Shown one piece after another: positions 23,607-32,091 of a DNA stretch of 64,000 bases. Numbering within the stretch: position 1 is the stretch's first letter; each line of letters begins with the position of its first letter. The DNA is from an uncultured Lachnospiraceae bacterium (GTDB taxonomy: Bacteria; Bacillota; Clostridia; Lachnospirales; Lachnospiraceae): the NCBI GenBank assembly GCA_934438085.1, contig CAKSBC010000010.1, positions 10,273 to 74,272 of the forward strand, given 5' to 3'. The position numbers and the translations under genes are program-made. The notes beneath the pieces were generated by a model, which saw only the letters and a list, made by a program, of their open reading frames with translations, ran no database searches and was not told the origin of the DNA.

Positions 23607-26381
23607 TTACTTTCTCGGTACCTGAACCATCTTGTATATTTCCATGGTATCGTCTACTGCGACATCTGTGAAGTCGTCTAATACGATTCCGCACTCGAAG
23701 CCGGTCTTTACTTCCTTAACTTCATCCTTGAAGCGCTTAAGTGATGCGATGTCTCCGTCGAAGATCATCTTGTCGCCTCTATATACTCTTGCCTTTGAGC
23801 CTCTCTCGATCACACCGTCGGTTACATATGAACCGGCAATGATTCCTACTCCTGAAGACTTGAAGATCTGTCTTACGATAGCTCTTCCTGTGTTCTGCGG
23901 CTCGTATACAGGTGCAAGCATTCCTGTAAGTGCTGCCTCAAGATCCTCTATAGCCTGGTAGATAACCTTGTAGAGACGCATGTCTATCTTCTCGGTCTCT
24001 GCCTTTGCCTTTGCTGTTGCATCAGGCTTAACGTTAAATCCGATGATGATAGCATTTGCAGCTGATGCAAGGTTAACATCTGACTCGTTGATATTACCTG
24101 CTGCTGCGTGGATAACCTTAACTGCTACCTCTTCGTTAGAGAGCTTTCCGAGGCTCTGCTTAACTGCCTCAACAGATCCCTGAACGTCTGCCTTAACGAT
24201 GATTGGAAGCTCCTTGATATTACCTGCCTTGATCTCATCGAACAGATCATCAAGGTTCATCTTCTTCTTGGTTTCCTCAAGCATGTGCTTCTTCTGCTCT
24301 GCAATGAAGGTCTCGGCAATGCTTCTTGCCTCCTTCTCGTCCTTGCAGACCATGAATACTTCACCTGCATTAGGCACATCATTAAGTCCGAGTATCTCTG
24401 CCGGATATGACGGAAGTACCCTCTTGACCTGATTGTGCTTGTCATCAAGCATTGCACGAACCTTACCGTAGCAGGCTCCTGCAACGACATTATCTCCGAC
24501 CTTTAAGGTTCCCTTCTGTACAAGTACTGTAGCAACAGGTCCTCTTCCCTTATCAAGCTGTGCCTCGATAACGAGACCTCTTGCTCTTCTGTTAGGGTTT
24601 GCCTTGAGCTCAAGCACATCTGCCTCAAGAAGGATCATGTCAAGAAGATCCTTGATGCCGTCTCCGGTCTTGGCAGAAACAGGAACCATAGGTGTTGAAC
24701 CGCCCCATTCCTCTGCTATAAGGCCGTACTCTGAAAGCTCGTTTCTTACAAGATCAGGGTTAGCTGTAGGCTTATCCATCTTGTTTATGGCAACGATAAC
24801 CTCAACTCCTGCTGCCTTTGCATGGTTGATGGCCTCTATTGTCTGAGGCTTAACTCCGTCATCGGCTGCAACTACAAGTACAGCTATATCGGTTGACTGA
24901 GCACCTCTTAAACGCATTGCTGTGAATGCCTCGTGTCCCGGTGTATCAAGGAAGGTAATGCATCTGTCGCCAACCTTAACTACAGAAGCACCGATATGCT
25001 GTGTGATTCCGCCTGCCTCACGGCTTGTAACGTTAGAGCTTCTGATAGCATCAAGTAAGGATGTCTTACCATGGTCAACGTGACCCATTACGCAGACAAC
25101 AGGGTTTCTTGTGACAAGCTTTGACTCGTCCTCCTCGTCCTCCTTTAAGAGCTCTGCGATAACATCGACCTCTACTTCCTTCTCGCAAAGGATATCGTAC
25201 TCCATTGCGATCTCCTCTGCCTCTTCGTAGCTGAGATCTGTATTAGGTGTAACCATCTTTCCTGCAAGGAAGAGCTTCTTAACTATAACACTTGGCTGAA
25301 GGCGAAGCTTATCCGCAAGCTCTTTGATCGTAAGAGTCTCAGGGATAGTGATTACCTTGATCTCATCCTCCGGCTTCTCTGCCTTTGGCTCAGGCTTTAT
25401 GAATGCGCCCTTGCCGCTCTTTGGCTTGTTTGCTGCAGAAAGATCATCAACGTATTTATCTCTTCTGTCCTTCTTGTCCTTGCCTGAGTATGAATTTCTT
25501 CCTCTGCTGTTCTGGTTCTTGCTCTGAGGTGCTTCAAATTGAGCTCCTCCACCGCTTCTACCGCCGCCCTGCGGTCCTCCTGCAGGTCTTGGGCCTCTCT
25601 GACCAGGTGCAGCATTACCTCTTCCGGCAAAGCCTCTTCCGCCACCCTTCTGTGCGTCCTGATTCTGACCGTTCTGGCCTCTCTGACCCTGATTGTTTCC
25701 GTCGAAACGTCTCTGTCCGTCATTTGGACGAGGTCTTCTCTGTCCGTCTCCGCCGTTTCTTGTGGCATTTCTCTGGCTGTTTTCTGTTCTTGCCTTTCTT
25801 GATGCCTCGGCAATAACTGCAGCAGCATCGTAGTTGGCATAGGATTTAACTATCTTAACCTTAGGCACGATAGGATCTGTAAGGCTTGGCTTCTTAACAG
25901 GCTCTGCCTGCTCCTTTGCCTCTGCTGCCTTTGGCTCCTCTGTCTTTGCAGGTGCCTCTGCCTTAGCGCTTGGAGCTGCTGCCTCTGTATGTGCCTCGTT
26001 CTTTACTGCAGGCTCTGCCTTTACAACAGGCTCAGCTGCAGGCTTCTTTACTTCCTTTACCTCTTCCTTTGGCATAGCCTCAGCCTTTTTTTCAGCTGCA
26101 GGTGCTGCAGGCTTAGCTGCAAGTCCAGCTGCAGGCTTAACAGGCTTTGTACCTGCAGGAAGCGGTCTTGGCTTCTTAACTGCTGTCTGAACGTCTTCCT
26201 TAACCTTTGGTTCTCCGCCGTCGGCAGCATTTTTAAGTCTCTTCGGGAGTTCCTTGATACTAGTTGAATTCTGCTTTCTGAATACTACGTTCAGCTTTTT
26301 CTTTGGTGCAGCTGACTTTCCTCCCTGAGTATTCTCTGCAGAACCTTTTATATTTTCATTATTTTCATTTCCCACAGGCAT
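23607..26381 (-). CDS. infB: Translation initiation factor IF-2
   Basis: 924 residues. The first 340 are low-complexity: Lys/Pro/Ala/Glu repeats, then a Gly/Arg/Gln-rich stretch (QRRPRPNDGQRRFDGNNQ and several GGGR/GRG motifs). The conserved part has the IF2-N domain (TIPETLTIKELADKLRLQPS), then the GTPase with G1 GHVDHGKTS near residue 432, G3 DTPGHEAF, G4 NKMD and G5 SAKTGDGI, and domains II-IV that bind initiator tRNA. ATG at 26381 lies 2 bp after GGGAGG; a GTG two codons later has better spacing. It overlaps ylxQ by 17 bp. Confidence 0.97.
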   Translation of the reverse strand: MPVGNENNENIKGSAENTQGGKSAAPKKKLNVVFRKQNSTSIKELPKRLKNAADGGEPKVKEDVQTAVKKPRPLPAGTKPVKPAAGLAAKPAAPAAEKKAEAMPKEEVKEVKKPAAEPVVKAEPAVKNEAHTEAAAPSAKAEAPAKTEEPKAAEAKEQAEPVKKPSLTDPIVPKVKIVKSYANYDAAAVIAEASRKARTENSQRNATRNGGDGQRRPRPNDGQRRFDGNNQGQRGQNGQNQDAQKGGGRGFAGRGNAAPGQRGPRPAGGPQGGGRSGGGAQFEAPQSKNQNSRGRNSYSGKDKKDRRDKYVDDLSAANKPKSGKGAFIKPEPKAEKPEDEIKVITIPETLTIKELADKLRLQPSVIVKKLFLAGKMVTPNTDLSYEEAEEIAMEYDILCEKEVEVDVIAELLKEDEEDESKLVTRNPVVCVMGHVDHGKTSLLDAIRSSNVTSREAGGITQHIGASVVKVGDRCITFLDTPGHEAFTAMRLRGAQSTDIAVLVVAADDGVKPQTIEAINHAKAAGVEVIVAINKMDKPTANPDLVRNELSEYGLIAEEWGGSTPMVPVSAKTGDGIKDLLDMILLEADVLELKANPNRRARGLVIEAQLDKGRGPVATVLVQKGTLKVGDNVVAGACYGKVRAMLDDKHNQVKRVLPSYPAEILGLNDVPNAGEVFMVCKDEKEARSIAETFIAEQKKHMLEETKKKMNLDDLFDEIKAGNIKELPIIVKADVQGSVEAVKQSLGKLSNEEVAVKVIHAAAGNINESDVNLASAANAIIIGFNVKPDATAKAKAETEKIDMRLYKVIYQAIEDLEAALTGMLAPVYEPQNTGRAIVRQIFKSSGVGIIAGSYVTDGVIERGSKARVYRGDKMIFDGDIASLKRFKDEVKEVKTGFECGIVLDDFTDVAVDDTMEIYKMVQVPRK

Positions 26382-26691
26382 TACCTCCCTCTGTCAATTC
26401 AAGTATATGCTCAGCAAGGCCGCTGTCTTCAATGGTGACAGCCGACCTTTCGTCACGTCCTATCCAATGTCCGAGCTCATCCTTTGTAAATGCCGAATCA
26501 TAAACGGCAATATCTCTGTAGCTGCACATATCATGTACATGCTTTTTGGTCTTTTCCGAAGCATCCGAAGCTAATATACAAAGCTTTGATCTGCCTGTCT
26601 TTACGGATTCCTCCACAGAAAATTCGCCCGAACGCAGCTTTCCTGCTCTGCAGGCAAGCCCTATAAGCTTTCCGATTTGTTTATCTGTCAA
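26365..26691 (-). CDS. ylxQ: L7Ae/L30e/S12e-family RNA-binding protein YlxQ
   Basis: 108 residues of the kink-turn-binding L7Ae fold: IGKLIGLACRAGKLRSGEFS near the start, LCILASDASEKTKKHV in the middle and ELGHWIGRDERSAVTIEDSG later. Probably binds structured RNA in ribosome biology; no detailed function is established. Translation begins at TTG (26689-26691) with GAGG 7 bp upstream. It follows nusA by only 12 bp: ylxR (rnpM), normally between nusA and ylxQ, is absent. Confidence 0.88.
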   Translation of the reverse strand: MTDKQIGKLIGLACRAGKLRSGEFSVEESVKTGRSKLCILASDASEKTKKHVHDMCSYRDIAVYDSAFTKDELGHWIGRDERSAVTIEDSGLAEHILELTEGGNACGK

Positions 26692-26703
26692 TTCGGCGCC
26701 TCT

Positions 26704-27981
26704 TTATTCCTCAGTCTCTGACTCTGACTCAGCTTCTGCAGCGTCCTCTGTTATATCAGCCTCGCCTTCAGCATCCTCGTCAGCCTCTGCTGGAGCTTCC
26801 TCATATTCCTCTGAAGCTTCCTCATCGCTGTATTCTAAATCAGGATCATATTCTTCAGCATATTCCTCCATGCCCTCTGAATACTCGCCGTCCTCGTACT
26901 CACTGTCACCCATAGCTTCCATGCCGAGCTCATCAAGAAGTCCGGACTCCTGAGCCTGAGTTTCCGATTTAATATCTATCTTGTAGCCTGTAAGCTTAGC
27001 TGCAAGACGTGCATTCTGTCCTTCCTTACCGATTGCAAGTGAAAGCTGGTAATCCGGAACGATAACAACTGCTCCCTTTGAATCCTCATCAGCTACAACG
27101 CAGATGACCTTTGCAGGGCTTAATGCATTCTCGATAAGGAATGCAGGGTTCTCATCCCAGTTGATGATATCTATCTTTTCTCCGCCGAGCTCGTCAACGA
27201 TTGAGTTAACTCTGGTTCCGTTTACTCCGACGCATGCACCTACAGGATCGACATTCTCATCGTGTGAGATAACAGCCATCTTTGTTCTTGATCCGGCCTC
27301 TCTTGCAATCTCCATAATCTCAACAACGCCCTCTCTGATCTCTGAAACCTCTTCGGTGAAGAGACATTTTACAAGATCAGGATGTGTTCTTGAAACTGAG
27401 ATACGAGGTCCTCTCGGATTGTTCTTAACCTCAAGCAGGTAAACCTTAACTCTCTGATTAGGCTTTAAGGTCTCACCCTTTATCTGCTCATTTTCTGCAA
27501 GTATTGCATCAGCCTTTCCTAAATTAATGGAAATGTTTTTGCCGAGATTTCTCTGTACAACGCCTGTCATTATGCCGTGCTCATGCTCGATGAAGTCACG
27601 GTAGATTGAGTTTCTCTCTTCCTCACGTATCTTCTGTTTGATAACGCCCTTTGCGTTCTGTGTTGAGATACGTCCGAACTTCTGTGAATCAACAGGAACC
27701 TTTACGCTGTCACCGAGCTGTACGTTTTTGTCTATCATAAGCGCATCTGGAAGACTTATCTCTTCAACAGGATCATAAACCTCGTCTACAACTGTCTTGA
27801 CCTGCTCTATATGATAATCATATGTATTCTGATCGATGGTAACTATGCAGTTATCAGCCTTTCCGAAGTGGTTCTTGCAGGCAGTCAGCAGAGAGCTTTC
27901 AATCGCCTCAAACAGTGCCTCCTTCGGTATGCCGCGCTCTTTGCCAAGTACTTCGAGTGCATCCTTTAATTCGGTATTCAT
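26704..27981 (-). CDS. nusA: Transcription termination/antitermination protein NusA
   Basis: 425 residues: N-terminal RNA polymerase-binding domain (ALEVLGKERGIPKEALFEAI), S1 domain from about residue 132, and two KH domains (VDPVGACVGVNGTRVNSIV; YQLSLAIGKEGQNARLAAKL). After residue 350 a tail of about 75 mostly Glu/Asp/Tyr/Ser residues replaces the C-terminal acidic-repeat modules of Proteobacteria. It modulates pausing, intrinsic termination and rRNA antitermination. GGAGAG precedes the ATG. It is 16 bp after rimP, the standard order. Confidence 0.96.
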   Translation of the reverse strand: MNTELKDALEVLGKERGIPKEALFEAIESSLLTACKNHFGKADNCIVTIDQNTYDYHIEQVKTVVDEVYDPVEEISLPDALMIDKNVQLGDSVKVPVDSQKFGRISTQNAKGVIKQKIREEERNSIYRDFIEHEHGIMTGVVQRNLGKNISINLGKADAILAENEQIKGETLKPNQRVKVYLLEVKNNPRGPRISVSRTHPDLVKCLFTEEVSEIREGVVEIMEIAREAGSRTKMAVISHDENVDPVGACVGVNGTRVNSIVDELGGEKIDIINWDENPAFLIENALSPAKVICVVADEDSKGAVVIVPDYQLSLAIGKEGQNARLAAKLTGYKIDIKSETQAQESGLLDELGMEAMGDSEYEDGEYSEGMEEYAEEYDPDLEYSDEEASEEYEEAPAEADEDAEGEADITEDAAEAESESETEE

Positions 27982-27997
27982 CCCAGTCTCTCCTTAA

Positions 27998-28417
27998 TTA
28001 ATCATTATCCTCAGCATTGCTGCTGTTTAAAAATCCCTTAGAACAAACCTCAAGGGTATATGCTTCTTTTATAAAATCTTCCTTATCCAGCCATTTTCCG
28101 AGATATCTCGAAACCTTTGCGCAGTCATTTATATCAATGCCCGGCACATATTCGTCAGTCTTTAAGTCATCCTCTCCGACACTCTTGTTTACAAGTGCAC
28201 TGTCTTCAATGCCTGTAATGTCATCGGCCTTTGCTTCCTTTTCTGCCTCATAGTTTTCCTTACGCTTATTTATCTCCTCTTCGGTAAGGTCGATATAAAG
28301 CCTTAAGTACCAATTATGCTCTTCCTCAACAAATTCGCTCTTTATCAATGTAAAGCCGTTTTTATCAAGGAAAGGTTTGATATAGTCGTCTGTTTTTGTT
28401 AAATAGTTTGTGTTCAT
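27998..28417 (-). CDS. rimP: Ribosome maturation factor RimP
   Basis: 139 residues. The N-terminal alpha/beta domain (FLDKNGFTLIKSEFVEEEHNWYLRLYID) and the C-terminal SH3-like part (INDCAKVSRYLGKWLDKED, YTLEVCSKG) fit RimP (YlxS), needed for 30S maturation. An insertion of about 35 mostly charged residues (KENYEAEKEAKADD region) and a truncated-looking end right after EVCSKG make it somewhat unusual: typical members continue with the SPG..RPL..xxF SH3 segment, which is missing here. The ATG at 28417 has AAGGAA 5 bp upstream. Confidence 0.82.
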   Translation of the reverse strand: MNTNYLTKTDDYIKPFLDKNGFTLIKSEFVEEEHNWYLRLYIDLTEEEINKRKENYEAEKEAKADDITGIEDSALVNKSVGEDDLKTDEYVPGIDINDCAKVSRYLGKWLDKEDFIKEAYTLEVCSKGFLNSSNAEDND

Positions 28418-28440
28418 TCGTATTCCTTCGCAAAGATTAA

Positions 28441-28462
28441 GGAGTGGACTTGTGTCCACTCC
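28441..28462. promoter_or_regulatory. Hairpin in the rimP-nusA operon leader
   Basis: GGAGTGGAC (28441-28449) and GTCCACTCC (28454-28462) form a perfect 9-bp stem with a 4-nt loop, 24 bp before the rimP start. On the minus strand it is followed by TTAATCTTTG, a poor U tract, so it may act as a weak terminator after topA or as a leader element. A possible promoter TTGATT-17 bp-TAATCT lies just upstream on the minus strand. Confidence 0.5.
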
Positions 28463-28594
28463 TTGAAAAAATGTACTATAACTCTATAAAGATTAACACG
28501 ATTCGCCTTGTAAATCAAGCTGTAAATGCTTAAAAACCGCGTAAAATAAGGATTTCTACGATATTTTCGATGTTTTTTAATGTATTTTTTTGAT

Positions 28595-30616
28595 TTACAT
28601 TTTCTTTGCATCAGCTGCTGCTTCGTTTGCCGCTGCAGCTTTCGAACTGTTTGCTTGATTTGCCGCCTCTTCAAGACTCTTCTTGGTCAGCTTTCTCCAG
28701 CTTACAAAATCACAGTCCTGATTCTCGCAGGCATAGAACAGTCTTCCCTTCTTAGTACGGCGCTTAACTATCTCGGCACCGCATTTAGGGCACTGCATTC
28801 CGATCTTTTCAAGCAGAGGCTTGGTATTTCTGCACTCCGGAAATCCCGGACAGGCAAGGAATTTACCGTGCGGACCGTATTTAATGACCATGTTCCTTCC
28901 GCATTTATCGCATATTACATCGGTCACCTGATCTGCAACCTTTATACGTCCTAAGTTTTCTCTTGCTGATTTTATCGAGCTTTCAAGATCCGGATAAAAG
29001 TCTCCGATTGCCTTCTTCCAGTTCAGCTGTCCTTCAGCGACCTTGTCAAGCTCCGACTCCATTTTAGCGGTAAAGCCGGTATCCACAATATTCGGGAACG
29101 CTGTCACCATGAGTTCATTTACAGCTATTCCTAACTCTGTCACATAGAGATTCTTTTTTTCCTTTGTGACATAGTTTCTCGCAAGCAGTGTTGTGATGGT
29201 AGGAGCATAGGTAGAAGGTCTTCCGATCCCGTCCTCCTCAAGTGCTCTTACCAGAGACGCCTCGGTATAATGTGCCGGCGGCTCTGTAAAATGCTGAATA
29301 TCCTCGACACTTGCAAACACTACCTCGTCTCCCTTTTTAAGGAAGCTGAGATCCTGCTTGTTCTCATCCTCTTCGGAATCACTCTTATATACGCTTAAGA
29401 ATCCGTCGAATTTCTTCTTTGATCCTGCGGCTGTAAATGTATGAGTTCCGCACTCAAGTCTTACTCTCGTCTGTGCATAGACTGCAGGGGTCATACGGCT
29501 TGCAACAAATCTCTTCCATATAAGCTGATAAAGTCTGAATTCATCTCTTCCGAGCTTATCCTTAAGAGAAGCCGGAGTATTCTCTATATGGGTAGGTCTG
29601 ATAGCCTCGTGTGCATCCTGCACATTGCTTCCTGCCTTGCCCGAAGCCTGACGATGAGAAACATAGGCCTCACCGTAATTTTCATAAATATAGCCCTTTG
29701 CAGCTGCCACAGCCTCATCGCTTACACGGATAGAGTCTGTACGAAGATAAGTGATATGTCCTTCCTCATAGAGCTTCTGAGCAACTCTCATGGTCTGCTG
29801 TGTGGAAAGATTAAGAAGCTTTGATGCTTCCTGCTGCATGGTCGAGGTGGTAAATGGCCAAGGTGCATTTTTCTGTCTGTCGGAATCAGTAACCTCTGCT
29901 ACAAGAACAGTCTTATCCTTAACATCATTTACTATAGCCTCTGCCGATGCTGTATCCTCAAGAGCTGTCTTTTTGCCGTTTTCTCCGTAGTAGCCTGCCT
30001 TTACACGCTTTGCTCCATTCTTTATAGATGCCTCTACTGTATGGTATTCCTTCGGTATAAATGCATTGATCTCCGCATCTCTGTCACAGACCATGCGAAG
30101 AGCAACGGACTGTACACGTCCTGCTGAAAGGCCTCTCTTTATCTTTTCCCAAAGTATCGGGCTTATTGAATAACCAACTATTCTGTCCATTACTCTTCTG
30201 CCCTGCTGAGCATCTACAAGATTCATGTTTATGTCTCTTGGGCTCTTAAGTGCCTTTGTTACTGCGTCCTTGGTTATCTCATTAAAGGTGATCCTTGCCG
30301 CTTTATTGGTGCCTTCAAGTCCGAGTGCCGTCTTAAGATGCCAGCTTATAGCCTCTCCCTCTCTATCCGGGTCAGTTGCAAGATAGACCTTGTCTGCCTT
30401 TGAGGCTTCCTTCTTTAAGGCTGCTATCAGATCTCCCTTTCCTCTTATAGTAATGTATTTAGGCTCGAAATCATGTTCAATGTCTATTCCCATCGAAGAT
30501 TTCGGAAGATCTCTTATGTGACCCATCGATGCGTCCACGGTATAGTTGCTTCCGAGGAATTTTTTGATAGTTTTCATTTTAGCCGGTGACTCGACTATGA
30601 CCAGATTTTTTGCCAT
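28595..30616 (-). CDS. topA: DNA topoisomerase I
   Basis: 673-residue type IA topoisomerase relaxing negative supercoils. Toprim domain at the N-terminus (NLVIVESPAKMKTIKKFLG; ATDPDREGEAISWH near residue 85), active-site region GHITYLRTDSIRVSDEA near residue 290 carrying the catalytic Tyr, then two C-terminal zinc ribbons (CDKCGRN...CPGFPEC and CPKCGAE...CENQDC) and an Ala/Asn-rich tail. Complete. It is preceded by a promoter at 30780-30752 that abuts the aroF promoter. Confidence 0.97.
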   Translation of the reverse strand: MAKNLVIVESPAKMKTIKKFLGSNYTVDASMGHIRDLPKSSMGIDIEHDFEPKYITIRGKGDLIAALKKEASKADKVYLATDPDREGEAISWHLKTALGLEGTNKAARITFNEITKDAVTKALKSPRDINMNLVDAQQGRRVMDRIVGYSISPILWEKIKRGLSAGRVQSVALRMVCDRDAEINAFIPKEYHTVEASIKNGAKRVKAGYYGENGKKTALEDTASAEAIVNDVKDKTVLVAEVTDSDRQKNAPWPFTTSTMQQEASKLLNLSTQQTMRVAQKLYEEGHITYLRTDSIRVSDEAVAAAKGYIYENYGEAYVSHRQASGKAGSNVQDAHEAIRPTHIENTPASLKDKLGRDEFRLYQLIWKRFVASRMTPAVYAQTRVRLECGTHTFTAAGSKKKFDGFLSVYKSDSEEDENKQDLSFLKKGDEVVFASVEDIQHFTEPPAHYTEASLVRALEEDGIGRPSTYAPTITTLLARNYVTKEKKNLYVTELGIAVNELMVTAFPNIVDTGFTAKMESELDKVAEGQLNWKKAIGDFYPDLESSIKSARENLGRIKVADQVTDVICDKCGRNMVIKYGPHGKFLACPGFPECRNTKPLLEKIGMQCPKCGAEIVKRRTKKGRLFYACENQDCDFVSWRKLTKKSLEEAANQANSSKAAAANEAAADAKKM

Positions 30617-30751
30617 TATGCGTGCTACTCCTAATATAACCTCATGTAAGGTACTCTATATAACCTGATATAACTGTATTTTATAAAAAACAGTATCAGA
30701 TATAAACTTTATCAATATCCGATTGAATTTATCGAGAATTTACAGTAAAAC

Positions 30752-30780
30752 TAATTACTATAAATATTCGATGATGTCAA
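30752..30780 (-). promoter_or_regulatory. Candidate topA promoter
   Basis: On the minus strand TTGACA (30780-30775, consensus) and TAATTA (30757-30752) are 17 bp apart. The -35 directly abuts the -35 of the divergent aroF promoter. The leader of about 135 nt includes an imperfect hairpin around CTGATA/TATATCAG. Confidence 0.5.
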
Positions 30781-30809
30781 TTGTTTTAATTTTGTATTTT
30801 TTGTACAAT
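30781..30809 (+). promoter_or_regulatory. Candidate aroF promoter
   Basis: TTGTTT (30781-30786) and TACAAT (30804-30809), 17 bp apart, about 100 bp before the aroF ATG. No terminator or leader peptide of the trp type is apparent in the leader. Confidence 0.5.
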
Positions 30810-30908
30810 CAGCATTTTTTATACTGATTTCATCAATATATAAGACATTTTCTGCCTTTTTAGTATGAACGGACAGTGTGGCATTATCATTGCAGAGGAG
30901 TTTTTAAA

Positions 30909-31952
30909 ATGCAGGAAAAGAATATCACATTTCACAGAAAGCTTATAGTTCCTAAGGAACTTAAGGAAATGTTCCCGCTCACCGAGGACCTCGAAAAGAT
31001 AAAGTCCGAAAGAGACGAGATCATTAAAAATATAATTACAGGAAACGATAACAGGATGCTCCTTCTTATAGGTCCGTGTTCTGCCGATCGTGAGGATGCC
31101 GTACTTGATTATATTACCAGACTTATCAAGGTTCAGGAAAAGGTTAAGGACAGGATCTTCATAATCCCAAGAGTTTATACCAATAAGCCTCGTACAGTCG
31201 GAAAGGGCTACAAGGGAATACTTCATCAGCCTGATCCTGAAAAGGCACCTGACCTTCTTAAGGGTATCATTACAATCCGTGAAATGAATATCCGCATCAT
31301 TAAGGAAACAGGCTTTACCTGTGCCGATGAGCTTCTTTATCCTGAGGCATATCGTTTTAATTCTGATCTTCTTTCCTATATAGCTATAGGTGCACGAAGC
31401 GTTGAGGATCAGGAGCACAGACTGCTTTCATCCGGACTTGACATTCCTGTAGGTATGAAGAACCCTACAAGCGGTAATCTTAATGTAATGCTTAACTCAG
31501 TAACTGCTGCACAGTCTGAGCAGAACTTCATTTACAGAAACTGGGAGGTCTCAACAAAGGGTAATCCGCTTGCTCATACAATATTAAGAGGCTATGAGAA
31601 CCAAAGCGGTCACACCTTCCCTAACTATCATTATGAAACTCTTCAGGAGCTTTTAGAGCTTTACGGAAAGCGCGACCTCCAAAACCCTGCTGTCATCATT
31701 GACTGCAACCACGCAAATTCAGGCAAGAAGTATCTTGAGCAGATCAGAATAAGCAAAGACATCCTTCACAGCTGTAAGCAGAACAATGATATCCGAAATC
31801 TTGTTAAGGGTCTCATGATTGAAAGCTACATTGAAGACGGCAATCAGAAGGAGACCGAGCACTGCTACGGAAAATCCATTACAGATGCCTGCATCGGCTG
31901 GGAAAAGACTGAAAAGCTTATCTATGAGCTTGCCGATGAATGGAAAGTCTGA
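30909..31952 (+). CDS. aroF: 3-deoxy-7-phosphoheptulonate (DAHP) synthase, class I alpha (AroG type)
   Basis: 347 residues, normal for the E. coli AroF/G/H class. Condenses phosphoenolpyruvate and erythrose 4-phosphate, the first step of the shikimate pathway. Seen: LLLIGPCSADREDAVLDY, PRVYTNKPRTVGKGYKG (PEP-binding KPRT), GFTCADELLYPEAY, GARSVEDQEHR, VGMKNPTSGN and VIIDCNHANSGKK. The metal ligand region (ADELL, CNHANS) is intact. The class is usually feedback-inhibited by an aromatic amino acid, but the effector is not predictable here. Start 30909 has GAGGAG 8 bp upstream. Stands alone between a back-to-back promoter and a two-way terminator. Confidence 0.95.
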   Translation: MQEKNITFHRKLIVPKELKEMFPLTEDLEKIKSERDEIIKNIITGNDNRMLLLIGPCSADREDAVLDYITRLIKVQEKVKDRIFIIPRVYTNKPRTVGKGYKGILHQPDPEKAPDLLKGIITIREMNIRIIKETGFTCADELLYPEAYRFNSDLLSYIAIGARSVEDQEHRLLSSGLDIPVGMKNPTSGNLNVMLNSVTAAQSEQNFIYRNWEVSTKGNPLAHTILRGYENQSGHTFPNYHYETLQELLELYGKRDLQNPAVIIDCNHANSGKKYLEQIRISKDILHSCKQNNDIRNLVKGLMIESYIEDGNQKETEHCYGKSITDACIGWEKTEKLIYELADEWKV

Positions 31953-31979
31953 TCAACTAATTGCATAAAAAGCACTATA

Positions 31980-32071
31980 AAAGTGCGGTCATCTCTATAA
32001 TGAACCGAAGCTTACTGCGATATCTTTTCCGCAGTAAAAGTGTTCTGTCATCATGAGATAGACCGCACTTT
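31980..32071. terminator. Bidirectional branched terminator between aroF and uraA
   Basis: AAAGTGCGGTC (31980-31990) pairs with GACCGCACTTT (32061-32071), extended by ATCTC/GAGAT with one bulged base, and a second 8-bp hairpin TTACTGCG/CGCAGTAA (32012-32019, 32030-32037) sits inside. T-rich sequence follows on the plus strand (ATTTTATTT) and on the minus strand (TTATAGTGCTTTTT), serving the two convergent genes. Confidence 0.8.
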
Positions 32072-32091
32072 ATTTTATTTATAATTCAGCA

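Noticed and set aside
30865..30948. 27-codon ORF overlapping the aroF start as a possible aromatic leader peptide
   Set aside because: No run of Phe, Tyr or Trp codons, no ribosome binding site and no terminator hairpin follows; it also overlaps the true aroF start in another frame.
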